Shown here in pieces: positions 46,030-54,383 of a stretch of 64,000 bases of DNA. The position numbers and the translations under genes are program-made. Position 1 is the stretch's first letter. Each line of letters opens with the position of its first letter. Source of the stretch: Tsukamurella paurometabola (GTDB lineage: Bacteria > Actinomycetota > Actinomycetes > Mycobacteriales > Mycobacteriaceae); contig NZ_LR131273.1 of the NCBI RefSeq assembly GCF_900631615.1, positions 3,256,850-3,320,849 on the forward strand. The letters are read 5' to 3'. The notes under the pieces are model-generated. The model worked only from the letters and a program-made list of their open reading frames with translations, did not search any database and was not told where the DNA came from.

Positions 46030-47478
46030 CTACGGGACGGGGTAGACTTTCGGGTTGGACACGTAGTACAGATCGAACGGCGTGATCGAGTGATCGAACC
46101 GGAGCGCGTTCGGGTCATCGAGGGTGATCGACTTGTTCACCGTGTCCGGGGTGAGCGGCTTGCGGTTCGGGTCGAGCGGCATGGACGTGGGCGCGAGGTT
46201 GATCGTGAAGTGCCAGTAGCCAGCGACGTAGCGGATGATGCCGCCGCAGATGTGCCAGACGGGCGGCTGCCCGGTCGCCGCTGAGAACGGGCTGCCGGTG
46301 AGGGCGACCATGCCGATGGTCTGCGCGGGCTGGGTGAGCCGGTTGAAGGTGCACCAGTCGTCCACCAGTCCGGTCTTGCGGGTGTCCCACACGATCTGCG
46401 GGTGCATCGGCCGGCGACCGTCACCGAGGACCATGTTCTTGACGTCCTGCATCATCGGGTCGATCGCGGTCCCGTTGTTCATCCACGATTCCCACGACAG
46501 CCGCGCGGGCGGACCGCCGTCGCTCTTGACCGTGAGGTTGGTCTTCCAGTCCTTGTTGTTCGGCTTGTCGAACCACGAGCACGACAGGTCGGTGATGGAC
46601 TGCACGGTGTTCGCGGCGAGCCGGATGTCTCCGGTGACGTTGCACGCGCCGATGCTGCCGGGGTAGTACTTGCGCGTGTCGATCTCGGATTGCGCGCCGG
46701 TCGTGTCCTGCCAGTCCGGCGGGAACAGGTGCAGCACGTTCGATGAGGACGGCTTGCCGATCACCAGGTCATAGTTGCCCCACGTCGAGCCGGTGGGAAT
46801 CCGGTTGATCGTGTTGCGCTCAGGGTTGTAGCACCACTGGTCGGCGAAGCTGGTGTACATCGCGTTCACCATGTCCAGGACCGACTTGTTCTCTGTAGCA
46901 ACGGGTTTGCACATCGCGACGCCGAACCGGGATTCGAAGTACATCTCGCGGATGCCGGCGGGCGCGCCTTGGTTGCGAATCTTGACCGCCCGGTTGGTCA
47001 TGTTCTCTTCGGGGAGCACGTTCCCGGCAGCCCAGTTGAGCTGCCCGAGCGTGGCGGAGCGGTCGGCGGCTTGGATCGTCACGAGCCATCCGGCGGTCTT
47101 CCCGGCGGCGGTGCGCTGCACGGACCACACCACGTCCACGTTGGTGGTGAAGCCCTGGAAGATCGACTTGTCGCCGGGGTACAGCCCGCCCGCCGAGGCG
47201 GGTTCGGTGTAGACGATGTTCACACCGCGCCGCATGGCGGTGTCCTGCACGATCTTCGTCAGCCACGTACCGGGGTACGGCTCCCACAGCTTGAAGGTGA
47301 CCACCGCCGGGTCGGGCTGCGTCCACTGGTCGTCACGGCCCCACGAGATAGCGAGGTCGTCCACGAGGGTGGGGCGGTCGAGCGCGAACACCTTCTGCCC
47401 GGTGTCGTTGGTGACGGCCGGGGCGCACGAGAGGAACGTCCCATCGAGGATGATGCGCGGTTGCGGGTTGACGGGCAT
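46030..47478 (-). CDS. Minor tail protein
   Basis: 482 residues. Begins MPVNPQPRIILDGTFLSC and contains a long beta-rich region with WTQPDPAVVTFKLWEPYPGTW and GDKSIFQGFTTNVDVVWSVQRT, as in distal-tail/minor tail proteins of actinophages that follow the tape-measure gene. No enzymatic motif is visible. Four bases from the tape-measure stop. Role in tail-tip assembly is inferred from position and general character. Confidence 0.75.
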   Translation of the reverse strand: MPVNPQPRIILDGTFLSCAPAVTNDTGQKVFALDRPTLVDDLAISWGRDDQWTQPDPAVVTFKLWEPYPGTWLTKIVQDTAMRRGVNIVYTEPASAGGLYPGDKSIFQGFTTNVDVVWSVQRTAAGKTAGWLVTIQAADRSATLGQLNWAAGNVLPEENMTNRAVKIRNQGAPAGIREMYFESRFGVAMCKPVATENKSVLDMVNAMYTSFADQWCYNPERNTINRIPTGSTWGNYDLVIGKPSSSNVLHLFPPDWQDTTGAQSEIDTRKYYPGSIGACNVTGDIRLAANTVQSITDLSCSWFDKPNNKDWKTNLTVKSDGGPPARLSWESWMNNGTAIDPMMQDVKNMVLGDGRRPMHPQIVWDTRKTGLVDDWCTFNRLTQPAQTIGMVALTGSPFSAATGQPPVWHICGGIIRYVAGYWHFTINLAPTSMPLDPNRKPLTPDTVNKSITLDDPNALRFDHSITPFDLYYVSNPKVYPVP

Positions 47479-47481
47479 CGC

Positions 47482-49545
47482 CTACGCTCCGAGCTTCATG
47501 GCGTAGGTGGTGCCGGTCGTGCGGTCGGTGCGCTTGGTCGCGTACGCCACGGACCCGGCGACGGCGTTCGCGTCCACGATGCCGGAGCCGTCGACCTTGA
47601 CGTGCGTGCTGTTGTCCTGGTTGATGGTGACGCCGCCGCGCGCCGAGAGCGCGCCGAGGCCAGACAGGGACGGGTAGCCCTGCGCGAGGTGCAGCGCGTT
47701 CGGCGAGAGCTGGAGGCCGGCCGAGGGCGGGACCATGAAGCCGGTGAGGCCGGGGCCGATCATCGCCTCCCCGCCGAACAGGGACGTAAGCCACGACGGT
47801 GGGGACGGGAACCGGATCGAGGCGATAGCGGAGATGAGCGACTGCACGAAGCCGATGATCGAGGACACGGCGGACCCGAACGCCCGCGCCGCTCCGGCGA
47901 CCGCGCCGAACACCGCGCCGCCGACCGCCTGCACGCGCTGGAAGATGGACACGACGGTGTTGATGACGTTGGAGACCACGGCGGAGATGCCGTTCATGAC
48001 CGCCGAGACGACGGCCTGCACGGCGTTCCACACCGCCGACGCGGCGGCTTGCATGCCCTGCCAGGCGGCGGTGATGACGGCGACGACGCCGCTCACGATG
48101 CCCTGTATCAGGCTGATCGCGCCCTGCACGACGGCGACGATGCCATTCCACACGGCGGTGGCGACGGCCTGGATCATGTTCCACTGCATGGTGAAGTAGG
48201 CGACGATCGCCGCCCATATCGCCTGCAGGACGGCGACGCCGGCCTGCACGCCGGAGACGATCAGGTTCCATGCGGCGACCGCGAAATTGCACATCGCCTG
48301 CCAGATGGTCTGAAACCACGTGGTTTTCGTGGCGATCAGGACGATAACGGCGATCAGGGCCACGATCCCGGCGATGATCCACGTGATGGGGTTGGCGAGC
48401 AGCGCGAGGGCGAACTGAGCGGAGGCGACGGCGGCGACGCGGAAGCCGGTCGCGAGCGCGACCATGCCGGTCCGGGCGGCTGCGAGGGCGGGGCCGAGCA
48501 CGCCGACCGCGCCGCCGATCGAGGAGATAGCGGAGGCGACCGACGCGGCGAGCATGAGGCCTTTGAGCGCGGCGGCGAGGCCGATCGCACCGACGACGAC
48601 CGCCGGGAGCGCGGGGCCGAGCGCGCCGACGAGTGCGGAGACCAGCGAGGCGATCGGCGGGAGTAGCGGGGCGATCGCGGAGACGACCTGAGCGAATGCG
48701 CCGCCGAGGGTGCCGAGCGCGGGCGCGAGGTTGGTGAAGGTCTGCGCGAGCGCGGGGCCGGCGACGCGGGCGATTTCCGTCAGGGGCGGGGTCAGTGCGT
48801 TGACGGCGGTCCCGAGGCTGGTGAAGATCGCGCCGAGCGACGGTCCCATGGCGGCGGCGAGCTGCCCGAACAGGTTGACCAGGGAGCCGATCAGGTTGCC
48901 CAGGCCGGTGAGCGCGCCGGAGAAGGTGGTCATGATCGCGGAGACGGGCAGGTTGTTGAACGCCTGCCCGATGGTGCCGAGCATGCCACCGAACGCCGCG
49001 CCGACCTGCTGCGCCGACGCTGCCGCCTTGGCTCCGAAGCCGATCAGGCCGGCGGTGAGCTGATTGAGGCCGGGACCCAGCGCCGCGACGAAGGTCGCCG
49101 CGCCTGCGGTGAGCTGTTGCAGGGCGGGGAGGTTGGATCGAATGGTGGCGGCGAGGCCGTTGAAGGTACCGGACACCGCCCGCGCGACGCCCTGCATCTG
49201 CGGGGTGATGCCGGTCAGCACCGCGCCGAGGTCGCGGAAGCCGGACACCATGCCCTTGGCGAACTCGGCGGATAGCGCCTGTTTGAGCCGTTGCGCTGGC
49301 GCGGCGGCAGCCTGCGCGGCCTGCTTGATCCCGTCCATGCCGACCATGACGGCCGCGAGCGCCGGGGCGGCGAGCGCGCCGACCCCGGCGAGGCCGACGC
49401 CGAGCGCGCCGACCGCGCCCCCGGCGACGGCCGCGCCTGCGGTGATAGCCGTCAGGGCGGACCCGAGCTTGGCGATGTTCCGGGTCGCCTTCGCGAACCC
49501 GGAGTCATTCGCCTTGCTGATGATGTTGACGAATACTGTTGCCAC
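47482..49545 (-). CDS. Tape measure protein
   Basis: 687 residues, alanine- and glycine-rich with several long hydrophobic helical segments (for example LAALGPGLNQLTAGLIGFG, ANPITWIIAGIVALIAVIVLI) and imperfect repeats of a WNxIxAxVxAVWNGI type between about 410 and 560. Length sets siphovirus tail length; at about 1.5 angstrom per residue this is near 100 nm. GTG 49545 lies two bases after the end of the frameshifted chaperone frame, the standard order. Confidence 0.9.
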   Translation of the reverse strand: MATVFVNIISKANDSGFAKATRNIAKLGSALTAITAGAAVAGGAVGALGVGLAGVGALAAPALAAVMVGMDGIKQAAQAAAAPAQRLKQALSAEFAKGMVSGFRDLGAVLTGITPQMQGVARAVSGTFNGLAATIRSNLPALQQLTAGAATFVAALGPGLNQLTAGLIGFGAKAAASAQQVGAAFGGMLGTIGQAFNNLPVSAIMTTFSGALTGLGNLIGSLVNLFGQLAAAMGPSLGAIFTSLGTAVNALTPPLTEIARVAGPALAQTFTNLAPALGTLGGAFAQVVSAIAPLLPPIASLVSALVGALGPALPAVVVGAIGLAAALKGLMLAASVASAISSIGGAVGVLGPALAAARTGMVALATGFRVAAVASAQFALALLANPITWIIAGIVALIAVIVLIATKTTWFQTIWQAMCNFAVAAWNLIVSGVQAGVAVLQAIWAAIVAYFTMQWNMIQAVATAVWNGIVAVVQGAISLIQGIVSGVVAVITAAWQGMQAAASAVWNAVQAVVSAVMNGISAVVSNVINTVVSIFQRVQAVGGAVFGAVAGAARAFGSAVSSIIGFVQSLISAIASIRFPSPPSWLTSLFGGEAMIGPGLTGFMVPPSAGLQLSPNALHLAQGYPSLSGLGALSARGGVTINQDNSTHVKVDGSGIVDANAVAGSVAYATKRTDRTTGTTYAMKLGA

Positions 49546-49547
49546 AG

Positions 49548-49966
49548 TTACCGGTTCCGTTCTATCTGTTCGGCTTGTTCTTCGAGGAGGTCCACGAGGG
49601 TGGCGAGCATCTCCTCGCTCTCATCGAGCAGGGACGCCGGAGGTACGCCCAGCGCGATCGCTAGACCAGCGATCAGGTAGCCGAGGTCTCCGTCGACGTA
49701 GGGTCCACGGTCGAGATGTCCTTACCGGAGACGGTCTCGGACTGGTCCACGAACTGCTCGAAGTTGCCATCGAAGTGGCCCAGGCGCTTCATGGCCTGCC
49801 ACGCGAGGAAGGTCAGGGACCGGTCGGAGTCCTCGGCGAGGTTGCCCCACTTCTGGCGGGCGGCGTGCGCGCCGAGGAACATGCGATCACGGGTGGTGAC
49901 GATGAGGTCTTCGTACTCGGTGCCGTCGAGCATCGCCACGTCAAGCCGGATGCGCTGAATAGCCAT
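49548..49966 (-). CDS. Tail assembly chaperone, long form by probable -1 frameshift
   Basis: A second open frame (49548-49721) overlaps the end of the short chaperone in the -1 frame. It has no start codon before its conserved part and reads YVDGDLGYLIAGLAIALG, then GVPPASLLDESEEML, then LVDLLEEQAEQIERN, typical of the T domain of G/GT chaperones. A candidate slip is CCC-T at the complement of 49700-49703 (tRNA-Pro moving from CCT to CCC), giving 89 + 50 = 139 residues. The frame ends just before the tape-measure start. No classic heptamer is present, so the slip position is inference. Confidence 0.72.
49673..49966 (-). CDS. Tail assembly chaperone, short form (gpG-like)
   Basis: 97 residues. 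A small acidic protein placed between the tail-tube region and the tape-measure gene: MAIQRIRLDVAMLDG, then VTTRDRMFLGAHAARQKWG and LTFLAWQAMKRLGHFDG, a pattern shared by siphovirus gpG-type chaperones that coat the tape measure during tail assembly. The last third overlaps the -1 frame described separately. Confidence 0.82.
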   Translation of the reverse strand: MAIQRIRLDVAMLDGTEYEDLIVTTRDRMFLGAHAARQKWGNLAEDSDRSLTFLAWQAMKRLGHFDGNFEQFVDQSETVSGKDISTVDPTSTETSAT

Positions 49967-49977
49967 GGGTGTGTCTC

Positions 49978-50322
49978 CTAGATGTGCCGGACCGCGCGTT
50001 CTGCGTGGTCCTCGTAGATGTCGTGAATGTCGGTGCCGTACAACGCTGGTCGCATGAACGGGTGCGCTCGCATGACGCGGGTGCCGTACTCCTGATACCC
50101 GGCGTAGCGGACGGTGTTGGAGACGGTGCCGACGCCGCCGCTGGCGCGGGAGCGGGTGCCGGCCGCGAGGCGACCGGTCCGCTTGGGGGCGAGGCGGCGC
50201 GCGGTCTGTTCGACGGTGCGCGCCGCCTTGCTGGTCGGTGGCTGTAGGTTCTTGATGTTGCGCGCCGCGCGTCGCAGGGATGCGATCGCGGCGCGGTCCC
50301 CGGTGACCCGGACCTCAACCAC
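49978..50322 (-). CDS. HK97 gp10-like neck / tail-completion protein
   Basis: 114 residues from GTG 50322. Basic N-terminal half (RAAIASLRRAARNIKNLQ, then RTVEQTARRLAPKRTGRLAAG, the 'APKRTGRL' turn typical of gp10-like proteins) and C-terminal VRYAGYQEYGTRVMRAHPFMRPAL. Such proteins close the neck or tail terminus. Here the gene comes after the tail-tube gene in transcription order, whereas it usually precedes it. Confidence 0.8.
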   Translation of the reverse strand: MVEVRVTGDRAAIASLRRAARNIKNLQPPTSKAARTVEQTARRLAPKRTGRLAAGTRSRASGGVGTVSNTVRYAGYQEYGTRVMRAHPFMRPALYGTDIHDIYEDHAERAVRHI

Positions 50323-50328
50323 GGTTGC

Positions 50329-50793
50329 CTACGGGGTGGGGGCGGGCGGGTACTTGGTGGAGTCGGCGGTGCTGTCCGGCGTGAACGTCGGCAGGCCTAC
50401 GATGTCCCACTCCGCATCCGAGATGTTGCGCTTCTTGACATCGCCGCCGTACTCGACGGGATCGACGATGACGCGGCCGTTGACGGCGGCGGCTTCGCCC
50501 TCCTTGGGGATGAAGGTGAACGGAACCTCCTTGCCGGCGTTCTTCCACGTCCAGTCGATCAGGCCGTCCTTCTCGTTGTCCTGACCGGCGGAGAATTCCA
50601 GCTTGCTGGTGTAGAGCTTCTCCCCGGCGATGGTGTCGCCGCACAGGGTGGGCAGGTCGTCCTCCTTGTCGGAGTCGAAGGTGATCTTGGCGGCGGTCAC
50701 CTGGCACGAGATGTCGAGCAGGGAAGCGCCGGTGCCGGAGCCGAAGATCAGCGATCCGGGTCCGAGGGCGACGATGGGCCGTTTGATAGCCAT
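50329..50793 (-). CDS. Major tail (tube) protein
   Basis: 154 residues. Begins MAIKRPIVALGPGSLIFGSG and runs as a compact beta protein: ISCQVTAAKITFDSDKEDDLPTLCGD, then AGEKLYTSKLEFSAG, VPFTFIPKEGEAAAVNGRV. The size, beta character, acidic content and position six bases from the gp10-like gene fit a siphovirus tail-tube subunit. Confidence 0.8.
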   Translation of the reverse strand: MAIKRPIVALGPGSLIFGSGTGASLLDISCQVTAAKITFDSDKEDDLPTLCGDTIAGEKLYTSKLEFSAGQDNEKDGLIDWTWKNAGKEVPFTFIPKEGEAAAVNGRVIVDPVEYGGDVKKRNISDAEWDIVGLPTFTPDSTADSTKYPPAPTP

Positions 50794-50805
50794 GACGGTG
50801 TTCTC

Positions 50806-51141
50806 CTAGTCGGTGGTGGTGATGATGCGAACGGCGGGGCGGTCGGTGTCGTTGACGACCACGTAGGTGGGCGGTTCATCGAAGGTGACCAGTTCGGCGA
50901 CCTGATCGAGCAGCGAGCCGATGAGGTCGAGATGGTTGCGCCCGGAGCCTTTCGGCCCCATGAGGAACAGGGCGGCGCGGACGTGGAGGTTGCCCGCGAG
51001 GTCGGCGGTCCAGTCGAAGGGGGTGACCCACACGCCGACGCCGACGCTGGTCAGGTTCTTCAGGTCGACGGAGGCGTGGATCCCGGCGGCGCGGAGCGCG
51101 TCCACGAGGCGGTCGAGGTCGGTGAGCAGTTGCGAGGCCAT
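50806..51141 (-). CDS. Putative tail terminator / head-tail joining protein
   Basis: 111 residues. MASQLLTDLDRLVDALRAAGIHASVDLKNL suggests a helix followed by a beta sheet (VGVWVTPFDWTADLAGNLHVRAALFLMGP). Alpha-beta proteins of this size between connector and tube genes are usually tail terminators. The assignment is from context; no firm motif. Confidence 0.65.
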   Translation of the reverse strand: MASQLLTDLDRLVDALRAAGIHASVDLKNLTSVGVGVWVTPFDWTADLAGNLHVRAALFLMGPKGSGRNHLDLIGSLLDQVAELVTFDEPPTYVVVNDTDRPAVRIITTTD

Positions 51142-51142
51142 G

Positions 51143-51487
51143 TCAGCCGACCACCAGACGGCGGTACTGCCCGAGGCGGAGGTACTGGTCCAGGTCGCGG
51201 TCGCGGCCCGGGATGTACGTCGCGCCGTCGATTCCCTGACTGACCCCGACCGGGGAGTTGCGCCGTTCGATGTTGCGGGCCGCGAGCATCGTCGCGCCCT
51301 GCATCACGTCGGCCGGCCACTCCCCGTTGGCGGGCGTCGCCATGTAGGAGGTGATGAAGGCGTTGACCGCCTCGCACACCTCCGCGATCAGCGTCGCGTC
51401 GTCCGCCACGGCGGGGTCGTTGGCGTACAGCCACCGCTTGACGCGTGTCACGTCGGCGGGGCCGGTGCCCTCGGTCGGGGTCGTCAT
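51143..51487 (-). CDS. Head-tail connector (gp6-like)
   Basis: 114 residues, all helical: DVTRVKRWLYANDPAVADDATLIAEVCEAVNAFITSYM, then ADVMQGATMLAARNIERRNSPVG. The pattern matches head-tail adaptor proteins (HK97 gp6/SPP1 gp15 type), which form a ring under the portal. It ends one base before the next gene and starts four bases after the capsid stop. Confidence 0.78.
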   Translation of the reverse strand: MTTPTEGTGPADVTRVKRWLYANDPAVADDATLIAEVCEAVNAFITSYMATPANGEWPADVMQGATMLAARNIERRNSPVGVSQGIDGATYIPGRDRDLDQYLRLGQYRRLVVG

Positions 51488-51490
51488 GGC

Positions 51491-53542
51491 TTAGCCTGCC
51501 GCCGGGGCGGCGAACTGGACCTTGACCAGGCCGTCCGGGTTGTCGAGCGTGTGGGCGGTGTAGCCGAACAGGGCGCGGTCGCGGCCACCGTGCGACAAGT
51601 GCTCCGCCTCCACCCGGAGCGGGCTACCCGGCAGCTCGTAGAACGTCGCGGCCTGCTTGGCACCCGCGACCAGCGTTCCCGCCGGCACCGCCGAGGTCCA
51701 GACGATCGAGGCCGGGTCCGGTGCGGCGAGGCCGAGGAACGCGGGGGTCGTCTGCGCGGTGTAGTCGAGCAGGGCGAACTGGTCGTTCGGGTTGGCGAGG
51801 TAGTAGGACGGCGTGACGCCGGTCGCCTGATCGACGGCGGTCCGGGCGACGATCATCGCGCGGAGCAGGTCTGTCGCGGCGGCGTTGGTGATCGTCTTCG
51901 CGTTCGCGTTGACCCACACGCCCGTGGCGGTGTCGGTGACGATCGCGTAGGACTCGTTCATCGCGCGCCAGTAGGACTCGAGGATCGTGGCGTCGCCGAA
52001 GTCGTAGAACTTGCGGTCGAGGTCGTGGCCTCCGGCCCAGCGCGCGGCCTCCGCCTCGTAGGGAGCGATCGCCACCGGGTTGGTGGGAATCTCCGCCTTG
52101 TCGCCCGCGTAGGACGCCACGAGCGGCTTCTGCGTCCAGGTGAAGCCCTGGATGCGGTAGGAGGTGAGGTCGCGGCGACCGAGCAGCGGAATCAGGCGGC
52201 GGCTCTTGGCGGGGCCGGACCACAGCTCACCGAGCCACTGCGGCGGCTCCGCGTCGATCATCGCGGAGCCCTTGATGTCCGCGAGCGCCGCGTGCGCCAC
52301 GTCGCCGCCGCGACCGGCCTGAATCATGCGGATCGTCTCGGCAGCTTCGCCGATCGACAGGTGCACATTCTCGCCGCCTCCGCTGCCCTGGTTCTCGCGA
52401 CCGGGCACGATCAGCTCGCGCGAGCGGTGGAAGGACGCGGCGGCGCGCTCACCGTCCGGCTGCTCGGTGGCCGCGCTGTCCTGCTCGTCGGCGTCGATGA
52501 AGTCGAGGTCGTCGGCGGAGACGGCGTTGACCGCCTCGGTGCCGTAGACCTTGATCGCGGCGGCGCGGGCGTCCGCCTCGGATGCGCCCTTGGCGATCAG
52601 GGCGAGGATGAAGTCCTTGACGTTCATGGTGTTTCCGTTCTGTTCGGTGGTGGTGGTCGGGTTGTGGAATGAGGCGTTGACGCTCTGCACGCGGGCGGAG
52701 CGGAAGGCGGGCGTGTCCACGAGGGCGACGCCGGTCAGGATCGAGTCGATGACGGTGTTGCCGTTCTTGCGGATCGCGGCGACCTCGCCGGAGAGCGCGT
52801 CGCGGACCTTCTCCTTGATCTGGTGAATGGCGCGGTCGCCGTCCGGGGTGTCGGCGACCTTGAAGGACATGTACAGCCCGTCCGGCTTGTACTCGGCGTC
52901 CGTGGCGTAGCCGACCACCGCGTGGTCCTTCGTGCCGGTGTGGTCCAGGTGCAGCTTGCATCGGGCGAGGTCACGCGGGATGCGGATGGTGTTGCGCCCG
53001 AACTCCAGTGCGCCGAGGTCGGTGTAGCCGGTTTCCTCCCACGGGAGCACGAGACCGGTCACGGTCCGAGCCTTCGCCGCGTGGGCGACGTGCCCGCCCT
53101 CGGTGTGCAGTCCGGCGACCATCTCGGCGGAGAACCGGGCGACGCCTCCGAGCGATCCGTCCCCAGGCGGCGGCTGCACGCGGTGCCGTCCGAGCAGCTC
53201 GGTGGTGGGCATCGGGATCGCTCCGGTGTCGGGGTTACCGGTGAGCGCGGCAAGCTTTGCGGCGAGTTCCTGATTCTGCTGGGCGAGCTGTTCGTAGTTG
53301 CCGTTGACCTTCTTGTTGGTCTCGGCTACTGCGCCGTTGATCTTCTCGACGTCGCCGCCGATCTTCGCGACGCCGAACAGGATCGCCAGATACGGTGTGG
53401 CGAATCCGAGCAGGGTCGGTAGCGACTCGACCACGGACTGATCGCGGATCGCGTCGTAGAGGATGGCGACGATGATCAGGAGCACGATCAGCGAGCCGAG
53501 CGAGAGGGCGAGCATCTGTAATCGGTTGTTCTTCAACGTCAT
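51491..53542 (-). CDS. Holin-like membrane domain, prohead protease and major capsid protein in one frame
   Basis: 683 residues, no stop inside. Residues 1-110: two membrane helices (about 11-29 and 41-58) and a coiled coil (60-100), like a small holin. Residues 155-290: HK97-type prohead protease with LPWEETGYTDLG, H201 (HLDH), S251 (ALSGEVA) and ILTGVALVDTPAF. Residues 306-683: acidic scaffold-like segment then an HK97-fold capsid (LWSGPAKSRRLIPLL, SYRIQGFTWTQKPLV, ESYWRAMNESYAIVTD). Internal ATG at 53212 (residue 111) has GGAG eight bases upstream, and ATG 52627 (residue 306) a weak site, so shorter products are likely. ATG 53542 overlaps the upstream TGA. Confidence 0.82.
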   Translation of the reverse strand: MTLKNNRLQMLALSLGSLIVLLIIVAILYDAIRDQSVVESLPTLLGFATPYLAILFGVAKIGGDVEKINGAVAETNKKVNGNYEQLAQQNQELAAKLAALTGNPDTGAIPMPTTELLGRHRVQPPPGDGSLGGVARFSAEMVAGLHTEGGHVAHAAKARTVTGLVLPWEETGYTDLGALEFGRNTIRIPRDLARCKLHLDHTGTKDHAVVGYATDAEYKPDGLYMSFKVADTPDGDRAIHQIKEKVRDALSGEVAAIRKNGNTVIDSILTGVALVDTPAFRSARVQSVNASFHNPTTTTEQNGNTMNVKDFILALIAKGASEADARAAAIKVYGTEAVNAVSADDLDFIDADEQDSAATEQPDGERAAASFHRSRELIVPGRENQGSGGGENVHLSIGEAAETIRMIQAGRGGDVAHAALADIKGSAMIDAEPPQWLGELWSGPAKSRRLIPLLGRRDLTSYRIQGFTWTQKPLVASYAGDKAEIPTNPVAIAPYEAEAARWAGGHDLDRKFYDFGDATILESYWRAMNESYAIVTDTATGVWVNANAKTITNAAATDLLRAMIVARTAVDQATGVTPSYYLANPNDQFALLDYTAQTTPAFLGLAAPDPASIVWTSAVPAGTLVAGAKQAATFYELPGSPLRVEAEHLSHGGRDRALFGYTAHTLDNPDGLVKVQFAAPAAG

Positions 53543-53673
53543 TCCTTCGCGGACGGTTCGATGTTGTCGGGGAGGTCGCGGGCGGTCCACAGGATATAGG
53601 CGACCAGCGCGGCGATCGTGGCGGCGATGCCGGAGACGATGCCGAGCACGAACACGAGGGCGATCAGGGCCAC
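53539..53673 (-). CDS. Small single-helix membrane protein (holin-like)
   Basis: 44 residues from GTG 53673, overlapping the endolysin stop by ten bases, and ending in TGA that overlaps the ATG of the fusion gene (ATGA). One long membrane helix (IALVFVLGIVSGIAATIAALVAYIL) followed by a short charged tail (RDLPDNIEPSAKE). With the endolysin before it and the two-helix domain after it, it completes a lysis cassette; holin or antiholin role is inferred. Confidence 0.7.
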   Translation of the reverse strand: MALIALVFVLGIVSGIAATIAALVAYILWTARDLPDNIEPSAKE

Positions 53674-54383
53674 AGGATCACCCGCCTGGTGTCGGGGCCG
53701 ACAACGCCGTCAGCGGCGATGCCGCCCCGGCGCTGCGCCTCGCGCACGACCGCCTCGGTGGCGGGGCCGAAGTCGCCGTCCACGTCGAGATGGCTGTAGC
53801 GGGGGAAGACCCGGTTGAGGTGGGCCTGCAAGGCGCGCACGTCGTCCCCGGTGTCGCCGCGCCGGAGCACGGGACGACCGGGCGCGGGCGCGGGCGAGGT
53901 CGGCGTGACGCCGATCTGGAAGCGTCCGGCGCGAATGTCGGCGGCGAGCGCGATCAGGCGCGGGTCTCCGGGGCGCACGCCGATCTGCCAGTGCATCTCG
54001 TCCGGGCGGTTCCACCTCCGACCCCAGAACATCACGCCTCGGAACGCGGCTTCGAGGTCGTTGCACTTGGCGACGCGATCGGCGGGCATCACGCGCTGCC
54101 CCCACGGGTACTGCGGCGCGTTGATGTCTACGGCTGTGCCGGACATGTGGTTGGAGTCGGCCACGTCGTTGTCGGCGGACCAGCCCCACACCTGCGAGCG
54201 GATCGGTTCGACGTTGACGCTGTACGCGGCGAGGAACCGAGACAGGACAGTCGCCACGTCGCCCGCGCGGACGGGGACTTGGCGTCCCGCTCCGGGCGCG
54301 GTGATGAGCACGCACCCGGAGCGGTTGATCATGGGCCAGCCGTTCTCGGACGGAACGCCGGGGCGGACGGGGTAGCGGGTCAC
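53664..54383 (-). CDS. Endolysin: M15 peptidase plus peptidoglycan-binding domain
   Basis: 239 residues. N-terminal VanY/M15-type zinc peptidase: SNHMSGTAVDI supplies H79 and D86, and DEMHW supplies H131. The C-terminal part (about 172-239) is a PG_binding_1 domain: VLRRGDTGDDVRALQAHLNRVFP and DGDFGPATEAVVREAQRRGG. It cuts peptide crosslinks in the host wall. No signal peptide, so release depends on a holin. The start overlaps the portal stop by four bases, an unusual place for a lysis gene. Confidence 0.88.
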   Translation of the reverse strand: MTRYPVRPGVPSENGWPMINRSGCVLITAPGAGRQVPVRAGDVATVLSRFLAAYSVNVEPIRSQVWGWSADNDVADSNHMSGTAVDINAPQYPWGQRVMPADRVAKCNDLEAAFRGVMFWGRRWNRPDEMHWQIGVRPGDPRLIALAADIRAGRFQIGVTPTSPAPAPGRPVLRRGDTGDDVRALQAHLNRVFPRYSHLDVDGDFGPATEAVVREAQRRGGIAADGVVGPDTRRVILWP

